From UBA6921 sp031363085 (GTDB taxonomy: Bacteria > Pseudomonadota > Gammaproteobacteria > SG8-11), in the NCBI GenBank assembly GCA_031363085.1, contig JANLTU010000245.1:42725-106724 (forward strand): a DNA stretch of 64,000 nt, written 5' to 3'. Below are positions 24,227-32,858 of the stretch, piece by piece. A program made the translations under genes and the position numbers. Each line of letters starts with the position of its first letter. The stretch's first letter is position 1. The notes beneath the pieces are model-generated. The model was not told the DNA's origin and ran no database searches. It saw only the letters and a program-made list of their open reading frames with translations.

Positions 24227-26314
24227 TCATACCTTGCCGTACGCCATGGCGTTGCCCACCCAGCGCGCAACCAGTCCGTCGACGTAGTGTGGATGCTGCT
24301 CCAGCAGCACCTGCGCCGCGTGTGCAACCTGTGGGATCAGCGCTTGATCGCGCTGCAAATCGGCGATGCGCAAAGCCGTCAAGCCGGTCTGCTTTGTGCC
24401 CAGCACTTCGCCCGGCCCGCGTTGTTCCAGATCGCGGCGCGCGATTTCAAAACCGTCGTTGGTGTCCCGCAACGCCGCCAAACGCAGTCGCGCCGGTTGC
24501 GACAGCGGCGCACGGTATAGCAGCACACAGGCACTGGCGGTGGCGCCGCGCCCGACGCGTCCGCGCAGTTGGTGCAACTGCGCCAGACCCAGGCGTTCAG
24601 CATTTTCAACGATAATCAGGCTGGCATTGGGCACATCCACACCTACTTCAATGACGGTGGTCGCGACCAGCACGTGCAACTCGCGCGCGTGAAAGCGCGC
24701 CATCACCTGCTCTTTTTCCGCCGCCTTCATCCGGCCGTGGATCAGTCCAATTTGCAGCTCGGCCAGCGCGGCTTGCAATTGCAACGCGGTGTCTTGCGCC
24801 GCCTGCGCCTGCAAGGTTTCGGATTCTTCGATCAGCGTACAGACCCAATACGCCTGACGGCCGGCAACGCAGGCGGTGCGGATGCGTTGCACGACTTCAT
24901 CGCGGCGCGTGTCCGGCACCACCACGGTGTCGACCGGGGTGCGGCCCGGCGGCAGCTCGTCGATGACGGAACAGTCAAGATCGGCGTAGACGGTCATGGC
25001 GAGCGTGCGCGGAATCGGCGTGGCCGTCATGATGAGTTGGTGCGGATGTGCGCCGTCGTGCTGGCCTTTTTCGCGCAACGCCAAACGTTGGTGCACGCCG
25101 AAACGATGTTGCTCGTCGACGATCACCAAACCGAGTTTGGCGAACACCACCTGCTCTTGAAATAGGGCATGCGTGCCAATCACCACGCGTGCCGTGCCGT
25201 CGGCGATACGCTCCAGCGTGGCGCGACGCTGCTGGGTCTTGACTTTTCCGGATAGCCACGCGATTTCGACCTGCAATGGCGCCAGCCAGCGGGTAAAGTT
25301 CTTGAAGTGCTGCTCCGCCAGCAACTCGGTGGGCATCATGAATGCCGCTTGATAACCGGCCTCAACCGCGTGCAACGCAGCGTGCGCCGCAACAATGGTT
25401 TTGCCGCAACCCACGTCGCCTTGCACCAGGCGTTGCATCGGCTGGTTGCGCATCAGATCGGCGCTGATGTCCGCGATGGTACGGCGTTGCGCGCCGGTCA
25501 ATGCAAACGGCAGACTGTCGATAAATTGTCGAGTCATGCCGCTATTGGGCAGCAAGGCGGGCGCGCGGTGGCGTTGCGCCGCTTCGCGCAGGCGTCGCAA
25601 CGCCAAATGCTGCGCGAGCAATTCCTCGAAAATCAGCCGCTGCTGCGCCGGATGCTGCTTGGTTTCAAGCAAAGCCTGATCGGCGTTCGGCGGCGGCCGA
25701 TGCACGAACGGAATCACCTCGGCCAAATACGGCAGCCGAAATTGTCGCAGCAACGCATCGGGTAACGAATCGGCGCGTTGTGCGGCATGTTGCTGCCACC
25801 ATTGCAACGCGTGTGCGGTCAGCCGTCGCAGACCGTGCTGGTTTAAACCTTCGGTGGCAGGATAAATTGGCGTGAGATAGGCTTCGGCCGGTGCTGGCGT
25901 ATCGGCACTGACGACACGATATTCGGGGTGAATCATTTCCAGCGTGTGATCACGACCGCGCGCCTCGCCGTAACAGCGCACCCGTGCTCCGCGCGCCAAG
26001 GCTTCTTTTTGTTGCGCGTTGAAATGATAAAACCGCAGGGTGACGGAACCGGTGCCGTCCGCGATGCGCGACAGCAGCGTGGAGCGTTTGCCGAGTTTAA
26101 CCTCGGTGAGTAACACCTCGCCCTCAATCACCGCGTCGTCCCCGGCGCGCAAACTGCCGATTGGTACGACACGGGTGCGGTCTTGATAACGCAGTGGAAG
26201 ATGCAGCAACAAATCGTCGATGGAATGAATGCCCAGGCGCGCGAGTTTTTCGAGCACGCGTGGGCCGACGCCTTTGAGACGGCGTACGGAATTTTGCTCG
26301 GCTTCCGTACGCAT
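24227..26314 (-). CDS. recG: ATP-dependent DNA helicase RecG
   Basis: 695 residues from ATG 26314 (MRTEAEQNSVRRLKGVGPRV), ten bases after the ridA stop; the open frame extends further upstream through ridA but has no RecG similarity there. An N-terminal wedge/OB domain (about 50-170) is followed by SF2 helicase motifs: VQGDVGCGKTIVAAHAA (Walker A, about 298-314), DEQHRFGV (about 393-400), TATPIPRT (about 421-428), and motif VI QLRGRVGRG near 585-593. RecG remodels stalled forks and branched DNA in the cytoplasm. Its coupling to ridA and spoT on the minus strand follows a common gammaproteobacterial order. Confidence 0.96.
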   Translation of the reverse strand: MRTEAEQNSVRRLKGVGPRVLEKLARLGIHSIDDLLLHLPLRYQDRTRVVPIGSLRAGDDAVIEGEVLLTEVKLGKRSTLLSRIADGTGSVTLRFYHFNAQQKEALARGARVRCYGEARGRDHTLEMIHPEYRVVSADTPAPAEAYLTPIYPATEGLNQHGLRRLTAHALQWWQQHAAQRADSLPDALLRQFRLPYLAEVIPFVHRPPPNADQALLETKQHPAQQRLIFEELLAQHLALRRLREAAQRHRAPALLPNSGMTRQFIDSLPFALTGAQRRTIADISADLMRNQPMQRLVQGDVGCGKTIVAAHAALHAVEAGYQAAFMMPTELLAEQHFKNFTRWLAPLQVEIAWLSGKVKTQQRRATLERIADGTARVVIGTHALFQEQVVFAKLGLVIVDEQHRFGVHQRLALREKGQHDGAHPHQLIMTATPIPRTLAMTVYADLDCSVIDELPPGRTPVDTVVVPDTRRDEVVQRIRTACVAGRQAYWVCTLIEESETLQAQAAQDTALQLQAALAELQIGLIHGRMKAAEKEQVMARFHARELHVLVATTVIEVGVDVPNASLIIVENAERLGLAQLHQLRGRVGRGATASACVLLYRAPLSQPARLRLAALRDTNDGFEIARRDLEQRGPGEVLGTKQTGLTALRIADLQRDQALIPQVAHAAQVLLEQHPHYVDGLVARWVGNAMAYGKV

Positions 26315-26324
26315 CGGCTTGGCA

Positions 26325-26711
26325 TTATTTGCCGAGATGCAACACCCCGTCGATTTCAACACGCGCACCGCGCGGCAACGCGGCGACACCCACAGCGGCG
26401 CGCGCCGGATAAGGAGTTTGCAGATACTGCCCCATGACTTCATTGACCACCGGAAAATCTTTCAGGTCGGTCAGATAGACATTCAGTTTGACGGCGTCTT
26501 GCAGCGTGCCGCCGGCGGCTTGCGCAACCGCACGCAGATTTTCAAACACTTGGCGGATCTGCGCCGCGATGTCGCCTGCAACCAACTCCATGGTCTGCGG
26601 CAGCAACGGAATCTGGCCGGAAAGATATACCGTGTCGCCGATCTTGATCGCCTGCGAATAGGTGCCGATGGCCTTGGGTGCGCGCTCGGTATGGATGATT
26701 TCACGTGACAT
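26325..26711 (-). CDS. ridA: RidA family reactive-intermediate deaminase
   Basis: 128 residues, the usual length. Conserved elements are APKAIGTYSQAI (about 11-22), VYLSGQIPL (about 28-36) and PARAAVGVAALPRGARVEIDG (ends at residue about 122, containing the substrate-binding Arg). The trimeric cytosolic enzyme hydrolyses 2-aminoacrylate and related enamines/imines released by PLP enzymes. It stands between spoT and recG, separated from spoT by about 90 bp that hold repeat copy B. Confidence 0.95.
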   Translation of the reverse strand: MSREIIHTERAPKAIGTYSQAIKIGDTVYLSGQIPLLPQTMELVAGDIAAQIRQVFENLRAVAQAAGGTLQDAVKLNVYLTDLKDFPVVNEVMGQYLQTPYPARAAVGVAALPRGARVEIDGVLHLGK

Positions 26712-26730
26712 AGGAAGCCTCGACGGAAAA

Positions 26731-26780
26731 ATTAAATGCTTAATGGTGAATTGCAGTGTGCGCGTAGCGCACGCCTAAAT
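26731..26780. repeat. Intergenic palindromic repeat, copy B (short)
   Basis: Between spoT and ridA. The left arm ATTAAATGCTTAATGGTGAA (26731-26750) matches copy A closely and is followed by the hairpin GTGTGCGC-GTA-GCGCACGC (26756-26774). The right arm is reduced to a short AT-rich stretch. In minus-strand transcripts it could act as a stem-loop between spoT and ridA. Confidence 0.65.
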
Positions 26781-26799
26781 TGACCATGGTCCTTTCCGA

Positions 26800-29031
26800 T
26801 TATCCTTTGCCGCGATTGATGCGCGCAACCGGTTCCAGTTTGCGCAGGCGGCGCATGATGTTGGCGAGGTGCACGCGATTTTGTACTTCGATGGTGAAGC
26901 TCACGGTGCTGTACTTGCCGTCGCGTTCGGTGATGTTGACGTTGTCGATGTTCGCGTCCATCTCGGCAATTTCGGCGGCCAGGATCGCGAGCACGCCGCG
27001 CTTGTTGAGCACTTCCAGACGGATATCGACCGAAAACTCGCCCTTGGCTTCGGGCGCCCACTGCACGTCGATCCACTTGTCCGGGCGCTTGCGTAATTCA
27101 ATTGCGTTTTTACATGACTCGGTATGCACCACGATGCCCCGTTCAGCGGTCACCACGCCGATGATCGGGTCGCCCGGGATCGGGCGGCAGCATTTGGCGT
27201 AGTTCACCACCATACCTTCGGTGCCGGTGATGAGGAGTGGGCGGGTCGACTCCTTTCCGCCCTTGAATAGTCCTGGCACGTAGCGCGTCAAGACATTTTT
27301 AATTCCGCGTGCCGGCTTGAGCACCTGCGCTGCCGCATCGGCATCGGGCCGGGTCAGGTGTGAAACCAACTGCTGTGCGGTCAGCGTGGCCACGCGGTGC
27401 CCAAGCGCAATATCTTCCAGCAAGCTTTCCAAGCGTGGAACGCCCAGCTCGGAAATCGCCATTTCCAGTTGTATTGCGGGAATATTTTCCAGGGTGGTTG
27501 AGTAGGTTGTCAGCGCTTTGTTTAACATGCGCCGGCCCAGTTCCACTGCCTCGTCGGCTTTCAGATTTTTCAAAAACAAACGAATGCTGGTGCGCGCCTT
27601 GGCCGAGACGACGAAATCCAGCCATAGCGGATTGGGTCGCGCGCCGGGTGCGGTAATGATCTCCACCGTTTGCCCATTGAGCAGTTCAGTACGCAGCGGC
27701 ATCAAGCGCCGATCAATTTTGGCCGCCACGCAGGAGTTGCCGACATCGGTGTGCACCGCATAGGCGAAGTCCACGGCGGTCGCGCTGCGCGGCATTTCCT
27801 TGATCTCACCCTTGGGCGTAAACACGTACACGACATCGGGAAAAAGATCGACCTTGACATTTTCCAGAAACTCTAGCGAATTGCCGGCGCCCTGCTGCAT
27901 TTCCAACACGCCGCGCAACCATTGGCGTGCATGTTCCTGCGAGCTTGCACTGCCGCCGACATCGCCGGTTTTGTAGACCCAGTGCGCGGCAATGCCGGCC
28001 TCCGCCACTTTGTTCATGTCCTCCGAGCGGATTTGCACTTCGATGGGTACGCCGTAGGGGCCGAACAAAATGGTGTGCAGCGATTGATAGCCGTTGGTTT
28101 TAGGAATGGCGATGTAGTCTTTGAATTTTCCCGGCACCGGCTTGTAAAGATTGTGCACCAACCCCAGCGTACGGTAGCAGGAATCGACATTATTGACCAC
28201 GATGCGAAACGCGTAGACATCGAACACTTCGCTGAAGGGCAGCACCTTGGTGAGCATTTTTTTGTAAATGCTGTACAGATGTTTTTCGCGCCCCAGCACG
28301 TGGGCATTGACGCCTTCTTGGCGCAGGCGTTCGATGATGGATGCCTCAATGCGTGACACGATTTCCTTGCGGTTGCCGCGCGCTTTTTTTACCGATTCAT
28401 CCAGAATCCGGTAACGCATCGGGTAGAGCGCCTGAAAGCCCAGCTCTTCCAATTCCAAACGCACTTTGTTCATGCCCAACCGATAGGCAATCGGCGCGTA
28501 AATTTCCAGCGTCTCGCGTGCGATGCGACGGCGCTTGTCGGCGCGCATCACGCTCAAGGTGCGCATGTTATGCAGTCGGTCCGCAAGCTTGACTAATATC
28601 ACGCGGATGTCGCGCACCATCGCCAGCATCATCTTGCGAAAGTTTTCCGCCTGCGCTTCGGCGTGATTGTCGAACTTGACCTGGGTGAGTTTACTGACGC
28701 CGTCGACCAGTTCGGCGACCTCGTGACCGAACTCCTCGACGATCTGTTCTTTGGGAATGTCGGTGTCTTCGATGACGTCGTGCAAGATCGCGGCAATGAT
28801 GCTTTTTTCATCCATACGCACTTCGGCAAGAATTTTCGCAACCGCCAACGGATGCTGGATGTACGGTTCACCGCTGACGCGACTCTGCCCGGCATGCGCG
28901 CGTGCGCTGAATTCGTACGCGCGTGCCACTTGCGCCACTTGAGTAGCATCCAGGTAGGTGCTGAGCATCGTGCACAAATCGTCGATGCCCAGGGCAGAGC
29001 TAGGTTCTTTGGGGGCGATCACTGTAGACAT
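26800..29031 (-). CDS. spoT: Bifunctional (p)ppGpp synthetase/hydrolase SpoT
   Basis: 743 residues. Order: HD hydrolase domain (about 30-185) with intact YIQHPLAVA and AAILHDVIEDTD, showing the metal-binding HD pair is kept; synthetase domain (about 240-370) with AFRIVV, FKDYIAIPK, NGYQSLHT and EVQIRS; a TGS domain (about 400-465, VYVFTPKGEI); a helical/zinc-finger-like region; and a C-terminal ACT domain (about 665-740). It sets the ppGpp level in response to starvation. Both catalytic centres look intact, so it is likely bifunctional. Neighbours rpoZ and gmk are the usual ones; omega is known to mediate ppGpp action on RNA polymerase. Confidence 0.96.
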   Translation of the reverse strand: MSTVIAPKEPSSALGIDDLCTMLSTYLDATQVAQVARAYEFSARAHAGQSRVSGEPYIQHPLAVAKILAEVRMDEKSIIAAILHDVIEDTDIPKEQIVEEFGHEVAELVDGVSKLTQVKFDNHAEAQAENFRKMMLAMVRDIRVILVKLADRLHNMRTLSVMRADKRRRIARETLEIYAPIAYRLGMNKVRLELEELGFQALYPMRYRILDESVKKARGNRKEIVSRIEASIIERLRQEGVNAHVLGREKHLYSIYKKMLTKVLPFSEVFDVYAFRIVVNNVDSCYRTLGLVHNLYKPVPGKFKDYIAIPKTNGYQSLHTILFGPYGVPIEVQIRSEDMNKVAEAGIAAHWVYKTGDVGGSASSQEHARQWLRGVLEMQQGAGNSLEFLENVKVDLFPDVVYVFTPKGEIKEMPRSATAVDFAYAVHTDVGNSCVAAKIDRRLMPLRTELLNGQTVEIITAPGARPNPLWLDFVVSAKARTSIRLFLKNLKADEAVELGRRMLNKALTTYSTTLENIPAIQLEMAISELGVPRLESLLEDIALGHRVATLTAQQLVSHLTRPDADAAAQVLKPARGIKNVLTRYVPGLFKGGKESTRPLLITGTEGMVVNYAKCCRPIPGDPIIGVVTAERGIVVHTESCKNAIELRKRPDKWIDVQWAPEAKGEFSVDIRLEVLNKRGVLAILAAEIAEMDANIDNVNITERDGKYSTVSFTIEVQNRVHLANIMRRLRKLEPVARINRGKG

Positions 29032-29106
29032 GGGTGCGTTGCTTGAATTATCCAGAAATTCATGATGCTACCGGGGCCGGGCAAAGGCAACTTGCGGACG
29101 ATAAGC

Positions 29107-29141
29107 CGCCTTCCGCGACCTTGGTCAGGTCGCGGAAGGCG
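29107..29141. other. Strong hairpin between rpoZ and spoT
   Basis: Arms 29107-29120 and 29128-29141 form an uninterrupted 14-bp GC-rich stem (core GCCTTCCGCGACC / GGTCGCGGAAGGC) with the loop TTGGTCA. On the minus strand, the sense of rpoZ and spoT, no U-tract follows, so it is not a standard intrinsic terminator. It could be an RNA stability or processing element between the two genes, or a terminator helped by Rho. The remainder of the 182-bp gap shows nothing clear. Confidence 0.7.
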
Positions 29142-29213
29142 CGGATTAACTCAAGCGAAAGTTAAGGTGGCGAGAAGGCTAAAGCAAGAAGATAAGACGC
29201 ACTGGCCAATAGA

Positions 29214-29459
29214 TTATTCGGTAGGCGGAATCGGCGCCGGCGGCGGTGGCGGCACGTGGTCCGGTTGCAGCAAAATGGCCGGTCCGATTAACCCTGCCGC
29301 AATTTCACGCAGGGCCACCACAGTGGCTTTATCGTTTTCCCACGGCAGCATCGGTTCTTTACCAAGCGTGATTTCGCGCGCGCGTTTTGATGCGACCAAC
29401 ACCAGTTGAAAGCGATTCTCTACATTTTCCAAACAATCTTCGACGGTGACGCGCGCCAT
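29214..29459 (-). CDS. rpoZ: RNA polymerase omega subunit
   Basis: 81 residues. It starts MARVTVEDCLENVENRFQLV, the conserved omega N-terminus; SKRAREI and VVALREIAAG follow in order. The C-terminus is a short proline stretch (PDHVPPPPPAPIPP) and is slightly variable, as usual. Omega helps to assemble the core polymerase by holding the beta-prime subunit and forms part of a ppGpp site. Placement between gmk and spoT matches the standard gammaproteobacterial operon. Confidence 0.96.
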   Translation of the reverse strand: MARVTVEDCLENVENRFQLVLVASKRAREITLGKEPMLPWENDKATVVALREIAAGLIGPAILLQPDHVPPPPPAPIPPTE

Positions 29460-29529
29460 GGGTTAAGCCTCTTAATTTCAGGATGAATGCAGGGCGGTTA
29501 GTCTACTCAAGAATGTCCATGCACGCCAG

Positions 29530-30168
29530 TTAAGACGTGGCTAATAGGCCCGGCAACAGTGGTGCAAGACGCTTTTGGCTGGTGCGCAAACGCAGCCGTT
29601 GCACGGCGACGATAGCGTGCAGGTCGAGCAAGGCGCGCTGGAAATCGTCGTTGATCACCACAAACTCGAATTCATCGTGGTGCGACATATCGCTCACCGC
29701 ATCGCACAGGCGCCGGTTGATGACGGCGTCGCTGTCGGTGTTGCGGTTGCGCAGGCGTTGTTCTAATACGGCGCGCGACGGCGGCAATACAAAGATGCCG
29801 ACGGCCTCTGGGAAGAAGGTGCGGACCTGCCGCGCGCCTTGCCAGTCGATTTCCAGGATCAGGTCGACGCCGAGCTGGAGTTTCTCGGCGACTTTTTCGC
29901 GCGAGGTGCCATAGTAGTTTTCGAACACCTTGGCGTGCTCTAAAAACACACCTTGCGCAATCATGTGTTCAAATGTCGGCACGTCGAGGAAGTGATAATG
30001 CACGCCGTTTTGTTCGCCGGGCCGTGGCTTGCGTGTGGTGTACGACACCGACACTTCCAGGCCGTCGGTTTGTTCCAGCAGTGCTTTCACCAAACTGGTT
30101 TTCCCGGCGCCCGAAGGTGCGGTGACGATGAACAGTGAACCGGTGGACGATGACGTTGCGTTGGGCAT
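29530..30168 (-). CDS. gmk: Guanylate kinase
   Basis: 212 residues. P-loop VTAPSGAGKTSLVKALL (about 14-30), GMP-binding YTTRKPRPGE (about 44-53) and YHFL, then LILEIDWQGARQV (about 102-114) and the lid region RLRNRNTDSDAVINRRL (about 137-153). It phosphorylates GMP/dGMP to GDP/dGDP in the cytosol and supplies the precursor pool that also feeds (p)ppGpp. The yicC stop lies six bases upstream, so the two are likely cotranscribed. Confidence 0.97.
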   Translation of the reverse strand: MPNATSSSTGSLFIVTAPSGAGKTSLVKALLEQTDGLEVSVSYTTRKPRPGEQNGVHYHFLDVPTFEHMIAQGVFLEHAKVFENYYGTSREKVAEKLQLGVDLILEIDWQGARQVRTFFPEAVGIFVLPPSRAVLEQRLRNRNTDSDAVINRRLCDAVSDMSHHDEFEFVVINDDFQRALLDLHAIVAVQRLRLRTSQKRLAPLLPGLLATS

Positions 30169-30173
30169 AAGGG

Positions 30174-31040
30174 TTACTCGATGTTTTGCACCTGTTCGCG
30201 CATCTGCTCGATATTAACTTTTAAATCCACCGATGCGCGCGTGGTGTCGATGTCGGCCGATTTCGAGCCCAGCGTATTGGCTTCGCGATGCAATTCCTGC
30301 ATTAAAAAGTCAAGCCTGCGGCCCACCGGGTCTTTCTGTTTCAGCAAATGATCGATTTCGGAGAAGTGCGCCAGCAGACGGCCGATCTCTTCGGCGACGT
30401 CCATTTTCTGCGCCAGATACACCAGCTCTTGCTCCAGCCGCGCTGAGTCGACGTCGGCGCGTAGCTCCTCCAGCCGCTTCTGTAATTTCTCGCGCATACG
30501 TTGCGCAATCTCGGGCAGCCGCGTTTGCACCTGCGTAACAATGGCGCGCATCGTGGTGCAGCGTTCGGCGAGAAATTCACGCAATTTTTCACCTTCGCGT
30601 GCGCGTGTGGTCGAAAGCTCGCTGAGGGTTTCCGAAAGCAAGGTCAGCGCGCGTTCCTGAATTTGCTGCGTGTCGGTCTGCGTGACATTGAGCACGCCCG
30701 GCCAGCGCAATACATCCAGTGCGCTGAACGGTGCCGCCTGCGGCATCAGCGCCTGGATGCGCGTGCATGCATGGATCAAGCGTTGCGCGAGCTCCTCGTT
30801 GACCGGCACTTCTGGGGCGATATCGGTGTGCGACTGAAAGCGCAAGGTGCAGTCGACCTTGCCGCGATTTAATTGTTTGGCGACCACATCGCGCACGCGT
30901 GCCTCCAGTCCGCGCAATTCTTCCGGTGCGCGCAGACCGACTTCGAGGTAACGGTGGTTGATGGAGCGAACTTCCCAGGTGAGCACTCCAAACGCGGCTT
31001 GCGTCTCACAGCGGGCAAATGCGGTCATGCTGCGTATCAT
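30174..31040 (-). CDS. yicC: YicC family endoribonuclease-like protein
   Basis: 288 residues, the family length. The N-terminus MIRSMTAFARCE and EVRSINHRYLEVGLRAPEEL (about 22-41) are diagnostic; the C-terminus has LLKQKDPVGRRLDFLMQELHREANTLGSK (described by its ends, about 233-261), the DUF1732 signature. YicC of E. coli has been linked to decay of the small RNA RyhB and has RNase activity. It is usually next to gmk, as here. Confidence 0.95.
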   Translation of the reverse strand: MIRSMTAFARCETQAAFGVLTWEVRSINHRYLEVGLRAPEELRGLEARVRDVVAKQLNRGKVDCTLRFQSHTDIAPEVPVNEELAQRLIHACTRIQALMPQAAPFSALDVLRWPGVLNVTQTDTQQIQERALTLLSETLSELSTTRAREGEKLREFLAERCTTMRAIVTQVQTRLPEIAQRMREKLQKRLEELRADVDSARLEQELVYLAQKMDVAEEIGRLLAHFSEIDHLLKQKDPVGRRLDFLMQELHREANTLGSKSADIDTTRASVDLKVNIEQMREQVQNIE

Positions 31041-31336
31041 GGTGGCTCCATTTTAGGTAAGCCGGAATAGTAAAGGCATCGCGCCCGCACGCCAATCCAA
31101 TTCCTGAAAGTTCGCGCTTGTTGGGCGCCGATCCGGTGGAAATGTCGTACAAATAAACCCACCCACTCAGCTATAAACACAGCTTGGTTGGATGGCGCGA
31201 TGAGTGGGTATAGCGTGGATTTAATCGTTAACTGGTTGCCGGGACGCTTAGCCATTGCGAAGCGTTTTATGCAGTTGCGTGGGCGCATCTCTGCAACAGT
31301 TAAGCCTAGTTATTCTTAACTTTTTGGAGGTGTAAC
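31041..31336. other. Divergent intergenic region with two inverted repeats
   Basis: This 296-bp region lies between yicC (minus) and the small membrane protein gene (plus) and must hold both promoters. A 9-bp inverted repeat ACCCACTCA (31161-31169) / TGAGTGGGT (31201-31209) encloses 31 bases. A second, GTTAAG (31299-31304) / CTTAAC (31315-31320), lies just before a near-perfect GGAGG ribosome site (about 31325-31329). I see no convincing RNA gene or ORF. Confidence 0.4.
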
Positions 31337-31732
31337 ATGCCCACAAACCAACCACGTTTCTTGTCGCTTGGCACCGTGTGGTTAAGCTATACACTGCACA
31401 TGCTCATTATCACCGCGCCCATCGCCGCGCTGATCAATGCCTTGTGCATTCGTGAGTACAAGCGCCGCTGGTGCGAACCCGGCGCGCAACAAAATGATGC
31501 CTTGTTGTACGTCACCAGCCACCACCAATGGATGTTAACCACCTTCGTTGCGGTGTTTTTAATGGTGATGGTCACCATTGGCACCATCGGTTACGGGTTC
31601 GGTGTGTTGGTCGCCGTAGCCGCCGCGCTGTGGTGGCTGTGCCGGGTGATCAAAGGAGTCGCGGAGTTAATGCGTCATCGTGCGCTACCGCTGGCGGTGG
31701 AATGGAGTTGCAACACCGGCAAAGCGGTATAA
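31337..31732 (+). CDS. Small inner-membrane protein of unknown function
   Basis: 131 residues preceded by an excellent GGAGG site. Two or three hydrophobic segments are visible: about 14-36 (WLSYTLHMLIITAPIAALIN), about 68-90 and about 92-106. Between them is a basic loop with EYKRRWCEPGAQQNDALLYVTSHHQWM. The pattern of two helices with the residues HHQW before the second resembles small DUF4870-like membrane proteins, but I do not recognise the family with certainty. A strong terminator follows, so it is probably a single-gene transcript. Confidence 0.7.
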   Translation: MPTNQPRFLSLGTVWLSYTLHMLIITAPIAALINALCIREYKRRWCEPGAQQNDALLYVTSHHQWMLTTFVAVFLMVMVTIGTIGYGFGVLVAVAAALWWLCRVIKGVAELMRHRALPLAVEWSCNTGKAV

Positions 31733-31765
31733 AAAATGTAGTGGTTCATTACCGGCCAAGAGCCG

Positions 31766-31804
31766 ATGCGAGGGGTATTCGTTCCCCTCGCATTTTCCTG
31801 TTTT
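31766..31804 (+). terminator. Intrinsic terminator behind the small membrane protein gene
   Basis: A perfect 10-bp stem ATGCGAGGGG (31766-31775) / CCCCTCGCAT (31784-31793) with the loop TATTCGTT is followed by TTTTCCTGTTTT. It starts 34 bases after the stop codon and fits Rho-independent termination on the plus strand. Confidence 0.85.
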
Positions 31805-31909
31805 AGCGAGTCTGGCGTAAGCGGGACGTGATGCCTGCGAACGCATGGACTCGCACATTCCTCTTACCTCCTCAAGTATTCCCGGCCCCCCGCCGATCAA
31901 TAAGGCACC

Positions 31910-32857
31910 ATGGTTAAGCACAGCCGCTGTTTACCGGTCGGTACGCACTTGGACGCTTACGTCGTCGAGAAAATTCTCGGCGGCGGGGGGTTCGGTATTG
32001 TCTATTTGGCGCGCGAGCCGGTGACGCAACAGCGTGTGGTTATCAAGGAGTACATGCCGCACCGATTGGCGCGGCGTCTGGAGAATCACGAAGTGACGCC
32101 GCTGGATGACGAGCGCAAGGAAATTTACAACCAGGGGCGCAAGCTTTTCATTAACGAAGCCAGCGCGCTGGCGAATCTGAAACATCCCAATATCGTCGAC
32201 GTGGTGAGCTTTTTTCAAGCCCATGGCACGGTGTATATGGTGATGAAATACGAGTCCGGCAGCAATTTGCAGGACTACATCAAGACGCGCGGCGGTGGCT
32301 TGAGCGAAGTATTTTTACGCACGGTGTTTCCGCCACTGCTTGATGGGCTGAAGGCCATCCACGCACGCGGCCTGCTGCATCTCGACATCAAGCCCGGCAA
32401 CGTACATTTGCGGCGCGGCGGTCGGCCCTTGCTGCTGGACTTCGGTGCGGTGCACACCATGAACTTAACGCGTCGCAATCAAACGCGCCAGGTGGTGACA
32501 CCAGGATTTTCGCCCACCGAGCAATACGATCTGGGCGGCTATGTGGGGCCGTGGACCGACATTTACGCGCTCGGTGCCACCATGCGCGCGTGCATCGAAG
32601 GTGGCGCGCCGCCGCCGGCGAGCAAGCGACTGGAAAAGGAAATTCTGCGCCCCGCTCGCGAGATGCATAAAAAGCGTTACTCTGCGCCGTTGCTGGAGGC
32701 GATTGACTGGGCGATGGAGATCGATCCGTTGCTGCGCCCGCAAAATGTCGATGAGTTGCTGCTGCGTTTTGATATCGAAATAGTGGAGTTGCCGGCGGCC
32801 GAAGCCAAGGACACGGTGCTGGAAAAATGGGCAACCCACCTGGGGTGGAAGCGCTGA
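31910..32857 (+). CDS. Hanks-type serine/threonine protein kinase, soluble
   Basis: 315 residues with a full kinase domain. Glycine loop LGGGGFGIVYLA (about 23-34), ATP-binding Lys in VVIKEYMP (about 44-51), catalytic loop LLHLDIKPGNVH (about 157-168), DFG in LLLDFGAVH (about 177-185) and an activation-segment end TPGFSPTEQY (about 200-209). No membrane helix or PASTA-like sensor domain is present. The start has AAGG five bases upstream. A PP2C phosphatase follows after one base, making a kinase/phosphatase pair acting on the same targets. The targets are unknown; the adjacent block contains ppGpp genes. Confidence 0.93.
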   Translation: MVKHSRCLPVGTHLDAYVVEKILGGGGFGIVYLAREPVTQQRVVIKEYMPHRLARRLENHEVTPLDDERKEIYNQGRKLFINEASALANLKHPNIVDVVSFFQAHGTVYMVMKYESGSNLQDYIKTRGGGLSEVFLRTVFPPLLDGLKAIHARGLLHLDIKPGNVHLRRGGRPLLLDFGAVHTMNLTRRNQTRQVVTPGFSPTEQYDLGGYVGPWTDIYALGATMRACIEGGAPPPASKRLEKEILRPAREMHKKRYSAPLLEAIDWAMEIDPLLRPQNVDELLLRFDIEIVELPAAEAKDTVLEKWATHLGWKR

Positions 32858-32858
32858 C

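Noticed and set aside
29107..29141. Intrinsic terminator between rpoZ and spoT
   Set aside because: The stem is strong, but there is no run of T on the minus strand, so it is listed only as a hairpin.
31037..31288. Minus-strand frame of 83 codons in front of yicC
   Set aside because: It covers a region with inverted repeats that must hold the yicC promoter; the composition is not protein-like.
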